Positions 61,972 to 64,000 of a stretch of 64,000 nt of DNA are shown piece by piece. Positions within the stretch are counted from its first letter, which is position 1, and every line of letters starts with the position of its first letter. A model generated the notes under the pieces. The model searched no databases, was not told the DNA's origin, and saw only the letters and a list, made by a program, of their open reading frames with translations. The position numbers were made by a program, and so were the translations under genes. This DNA comes from Shewanella mesophila (lineage in GTDB: Bacteria; Pseudomonadota; Gammaproteobacteria; Enterobacterales; Shewanellaceae): positions 4,030,001 to 4,094,000 of the forward strand of contig NZ_CP080421.1 in NCBI RefSeq assembly GCF_019457515.1. The letters run 5' to 3'.

Positions 61972-62372
61972 ACCCAATTTATTTTCCATGATCTTAATCA
62001 CTAAAAGCATAATTAAAAACATCGACGACATTTAACCGCTATCACAACAGATTATGTCTTTGAGATATAAGTTGACTGTAACTACACAAAAATAAAATTA
62101 TTAAAATAAAAACCATTGCAACTCAAAGAGATGAATTATAACTCACCACTAGGAATCAATGTTTTAAAACAGCCTAAAATTAAACGTATAAAATTAATAA
62201 CAATTTTTATGATGGAAGAAATACAAATAATCTTAGATTATTTCCAATCTGGAAATAATTAAAAAATGAAAATAACATTACAAGAAAACACTACTATCTA
62301 AATCAAGGGAACCTTTTTCCATCAGCATGCTCAGAGCTAGAATTCCCAAGATGGCAACGTGGATGCAGTAAA
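61972..62372. other. AT-rich region upstream of the reductase operon (401 bp)
   Basis: Very AT-rich with no credible gene. It contains a perfect palindrome at 62237-62259 and ends at the IS5-type fragment. Confidence 0.5.
62237..62259. repeat. Perfect AT-rich inverted repeat, possible operator
   Basis: ATTATTTCCA and TGGAAATAAT (10 bp each) flank ATC. No gene starts close by, so it may be an orphan operator or a leftover of a deleted gene. Confidence 0.6.
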
Positions 62373-62477
62373 ATAGGGAAATCTAAGTACAAAATAACCA
62401 ACTGTTCTCTGCATAGCAAAGCGCTCATTAAGCGTGGTTCTCTGCCGTTCTGTGTTGATGAGCAAACAATTAGAGCC
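62373..62477 (+). pseudogene. IS5-family transposase N-terminal fragment
   Basis: The frame reads IGKSKYKITN and then SKALIKRGSLPFCVDEQTIRA, closely resembling the N-terminus of IS5-group transposases (KITNWxxYNKALxxRGSLTFWxDE). The start codon is ATA where ATG is expected, a Trp-to-Cys change disrupts the FW pair, and the rest is missing. It joins the POT permease fragment directly at about 62478-62481. Confidence 0.75.
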
Positions 62478-62480
62478 TTA

Positions 62481-62797
62481 GCTACGTACCTGCACGCATG
62501 GACGGCTTTATGATGGGCGCCTCTTTTGTCGCATCGGGTATTTCCCAGTATCTAGGGGGTGTGGTGGCTAACTTTGCCAGCGTGCCTAAAGATTTAGTCG
62601 ATCCGTTGCAAACCCTGCCCGTATATACCAGCCTATTTAACAAACTAGGTATTGCGGCCGTAGCCTGCATATTTATCGCACTCGCCGTTTTACCGCTAAT
62701 GCGTCGTCTGACAGAAACCCACCACTCACATAATAATCTTGATGGTGTTGATGACAGTGCAACAACCTCACTACGTGATGTAAAAGCCGAGCAGTAA
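62481..62797 (+). pseudogene. POT permease 3' fragment (second copy)
   Basis: The frame encodes the last 105 residues of the POT permease (YVPARMDGFMMGASFVASG to DVKAEQ), the same as residues 415-519 of the gene at 53816-55375 with a few substitutions. It has no start of its own and no upstream membrane helices, so it is a nonfunctional remnant. Confidence 0.93.
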
Positions 62798-62830
62798 AGC
62801 TTTATTGATCATCAGATAGCGATCTAAACC

Positions 62831-62865
62831 AAGCGGCCGACGAGTGCTACTCATCGGCCGTTTTT
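62831..62865 (+). terminator. Copy of the POT permease terminator
   Basis: Same stem as at 55409-55443 with one arm change (AGCGGCCGA), followed by TTTTT. Confidence 0.85.
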
Positions 62866-62869
62866 ATCA

Positions 62870-63218
62870 CTTCATTCAACTTCATTTATACCCTTGTGTT
62901 ACAACTCATAGCCAAATGAGCTTTAACAAACCTATCTCAGCCCCGCAGTGGCAGGCTTAGGCCTGAGTTGCTAAAACCAAAACCTTCAGTTCCAAATTAT
63001 CGCCCCCAAACAGGGATGACTTCACCGCCTCGATTTGCTACACAGTAAATACGCACCCAGTGTAAAAACATAGCTCAAGTGCAAACCCAAATTGAAATGA
63101 TTAAGGGTAAAGGGTTAACCGTTAAAGCTTATTCTTTGCTATACCACTAGTAATGCAACTAACACTATTAGCGCCTTTTGTTTTTACTAGCAAAAGACGG
63201 CTGTCACATGGAGACACT
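62870..63218. other. Intergenic region before the LLM monooxygenase gene (349 bp)
   Basis: No gene, repeat or clear promoter recognised. This is probably the original flank downstream of the ancestral permease gene. Confidence 0.45.
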
Positions 63219-64000
63219 ATGTCACAACAGACATCAATATTGGCCGATATTCCCTTCTCACTGTTAGAGCTTGCGCCCATGCGTGAAGGTTCAACTGTGG
63301 CTGAAACGCTACACAACAGCTTACTGTATGCCAAGGAGGCCGATCGCCTCGGCTTTAATCGTTTCTGGTTTGCCGAACACCACAATATGCCCGGTATCGC
63401 CAGCGCGGCGACCTCGGTACTCATTGGCTATATTGCTAGCAATACTCAGCGTATTCGCGTCGGTGCGGGTGGCATTATGCTGCCAAATCACGCGCCTTTA
63501 GTCATCGCCGAGCAGTTTGGAACCCTCGAAAGTCTCTATCCTGGTCGCATCGATTTAGGACTCGGACGCGCACCTGGCAGCGATCAAATTACCAGCAGAG
63601 CACTGAACCGCGATACTAGTCGCGCAGAACAATTCCCTGAAGAAGTCAATGAATTACAAACTTTACTCGGCCCTTACAATGGTCGCCATGCGGTACGAGC
63701 GATTCCAGGAGAAGGCACTAGTGTGCCGATTTGGTTACTGGGATCGAGTCTCTTCAGCGCACAGCTAGCGGCACAGCGTGGCTTGCCCTATGTATTTGCG
63801 GGACACTTTGCACCGCGTTTTCTCTACGATGCGATTAAAATCTATCGCCGCGACTTTAAACCTTCCCAAGTGCTTGATAAGCCCTATGTAATGCTCGGCT
63901 TACCCTTGGTTGCAGCAGACACAGATGAAGAAGCCCAATACCTGAGCACGACGTCGAAACAGCGCGTACTGGCGCTTATCCGTGGTCATGAGTTATGGTT
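63219..64000 (+). CDS. LLM-class flavin-dependent monooxygenase, YhbW-like (cut by window edge)
   Basis: An open frame from ATG 63219, with GGAG five bases upstream, runs off the right edge after 260 codons. The product begins MSQQTSILADIPFSLLELAP and contains FWFAEHHNMPGIASAAT, GAGGIMLPNHAPLVIAEQFG and LYPGRIDLGLGRAPGSD, the hallmark blocks of the bacterial luciferase-like YhbW group. The enzymes bind reduced flavin; the natural substrate is not known. It appears to belong to the host core region beyond the cassette. Confidence 0.9.
   Translation, partial: MSQQTSILADIPFSLLELAPMREGSTVAETLHNSLLYAKEADRLGFNRFWFAEHHNMPGIASAATSVLIGYIASNTQRIRVGAGGIMLPNHAPLVIAEQFGTLESLYPGRIDLGLGRAPGSDQITSRALNRDTSRAEQFPEEVNELQTLLGPYNGRHAVRAIPGEGTSVPIWLLGSSLFSAQLAAQRGLPYVFAGHFAPRFLYDAIKIYRRDFKPSQVLDKPYVMLGLPLVAADTDEEAQYLSTTSKQRVLALIRGHELW

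Larger units (their letters stand above)
62481..62869. repeat. Right direct repeat: POT permease 3' end plus terminator
   Basis: Gapless match to 55059-55447 at an offset of 7422 bp, with about 21 mismatches by eye. It marks the right edge of the cassette. Confidence 0.95.

Noticed and set aside
62210..62272. Short frame beginning ATGATGGAAGAA
   Set aside because: It encodes about 16 residues, has no ribosome-binding site and spans a palindrome.
55448..62480. Prophage or integrative element
   Set aside because: No integrase, tRNA target or phage genes; only IS fragments and direct repeats of host sequence.

Overview
The window looks like a chromosomal segment of a marine Shewanella-type gammaproteobacterium. 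The gene order lrp-like/menDHCE, rpoH-ftsXEY-rsmD, gspCDEFGHIJKLMN, hslRO-pckA, comF/bioH, tex, greB and ompR-envZ is core gammaproteobacterial content. The presence of a cytochrome c/flavoprotein respiratory cassette, FccA-like sequence and menaquinone genes fits Shewanella best. The genus call is an inference from protein resemblance and gene order; no search was run.

Layout. 1-5.4 kb: the tail of an Lrp/AsnC regulator, then a tight menaquinone operon (menD, menH, menC, menE). 5.4-9.7 kb (minus): rpoH, then ftsY-ftsE-ftsX. 9.9-10.9 kb: rsmD and a small DUF1145 membrane protein. 10.9-22.5 kb (minus): a complete type II secretion operon gspC to gspN. 22.8-25.8 kb: hslR-hslO and pckA. 26-32.4 kb: a lipoprotein, a dicarboxylate/amino-acid symporter, a membrane protein/Xre pair, comF and bioH head to head, and a small Gln-rich protein. 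32.4-39.7 kb (minus): LtaS-like transferase, tex, an unusual ThDP decarboxylase, greB. 40.1-44.3 kb: ompR-envZ and a chemoreceptor. 44.3-47.7 kb: peroxiredoxin, DUF2937, a small protein and a hemerythrin-PAS-HD-GYP fusion. 48.1-53.5 kb: a decayed ISAs1-type transposase and a 1637-residue hybrid sensor kinase. 53.8 kb: a POT peptide permease.

The most interesting part is about 55.4-62.5 kb. It is visibly AT-rich and is bounded by two direct repeats of the 3' end of the POT permease gene plus its terminator (about 389 bp, about 21 mismatches by eye, no indels). The right-hand copy abuts a fragment of an IS5-type transposase. Inside is a self-contained cassette: a histidine kinase with a periplasmic solute-binding-type sensor, an NtrC-type response regulator carrying GAYTNA instead of GAFTGA, and a divergently positioned three-gene operon (all genes on the minus strand) for a Tat-exported FAD reductase, a separate tetraheme cytochrome c and a porin. 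A near-perfect sigma-54 promoter and two tandem 15-bp palindromes 20 bp apart lie upstream of the reductase gene. The cassette looks like a horizontally acquired, ligand-inducible anaerobic respiration module: porin for substrate entry, kinase for sensing, sigma-54 activation, and electron delivery through the tetraheme cytochrome to the flavoprotein. The flavoprotein lacks the fumarate-binding residues of FccA, so the electron acceptor is probably something other than fumarate and is unknown. The menaquinone operon at the other end of the window supplies the quinone such a chain would need.

The window closes with the start of a YhbW-like LLM flavin-dependent monooxygenase, cut off by the right edge.
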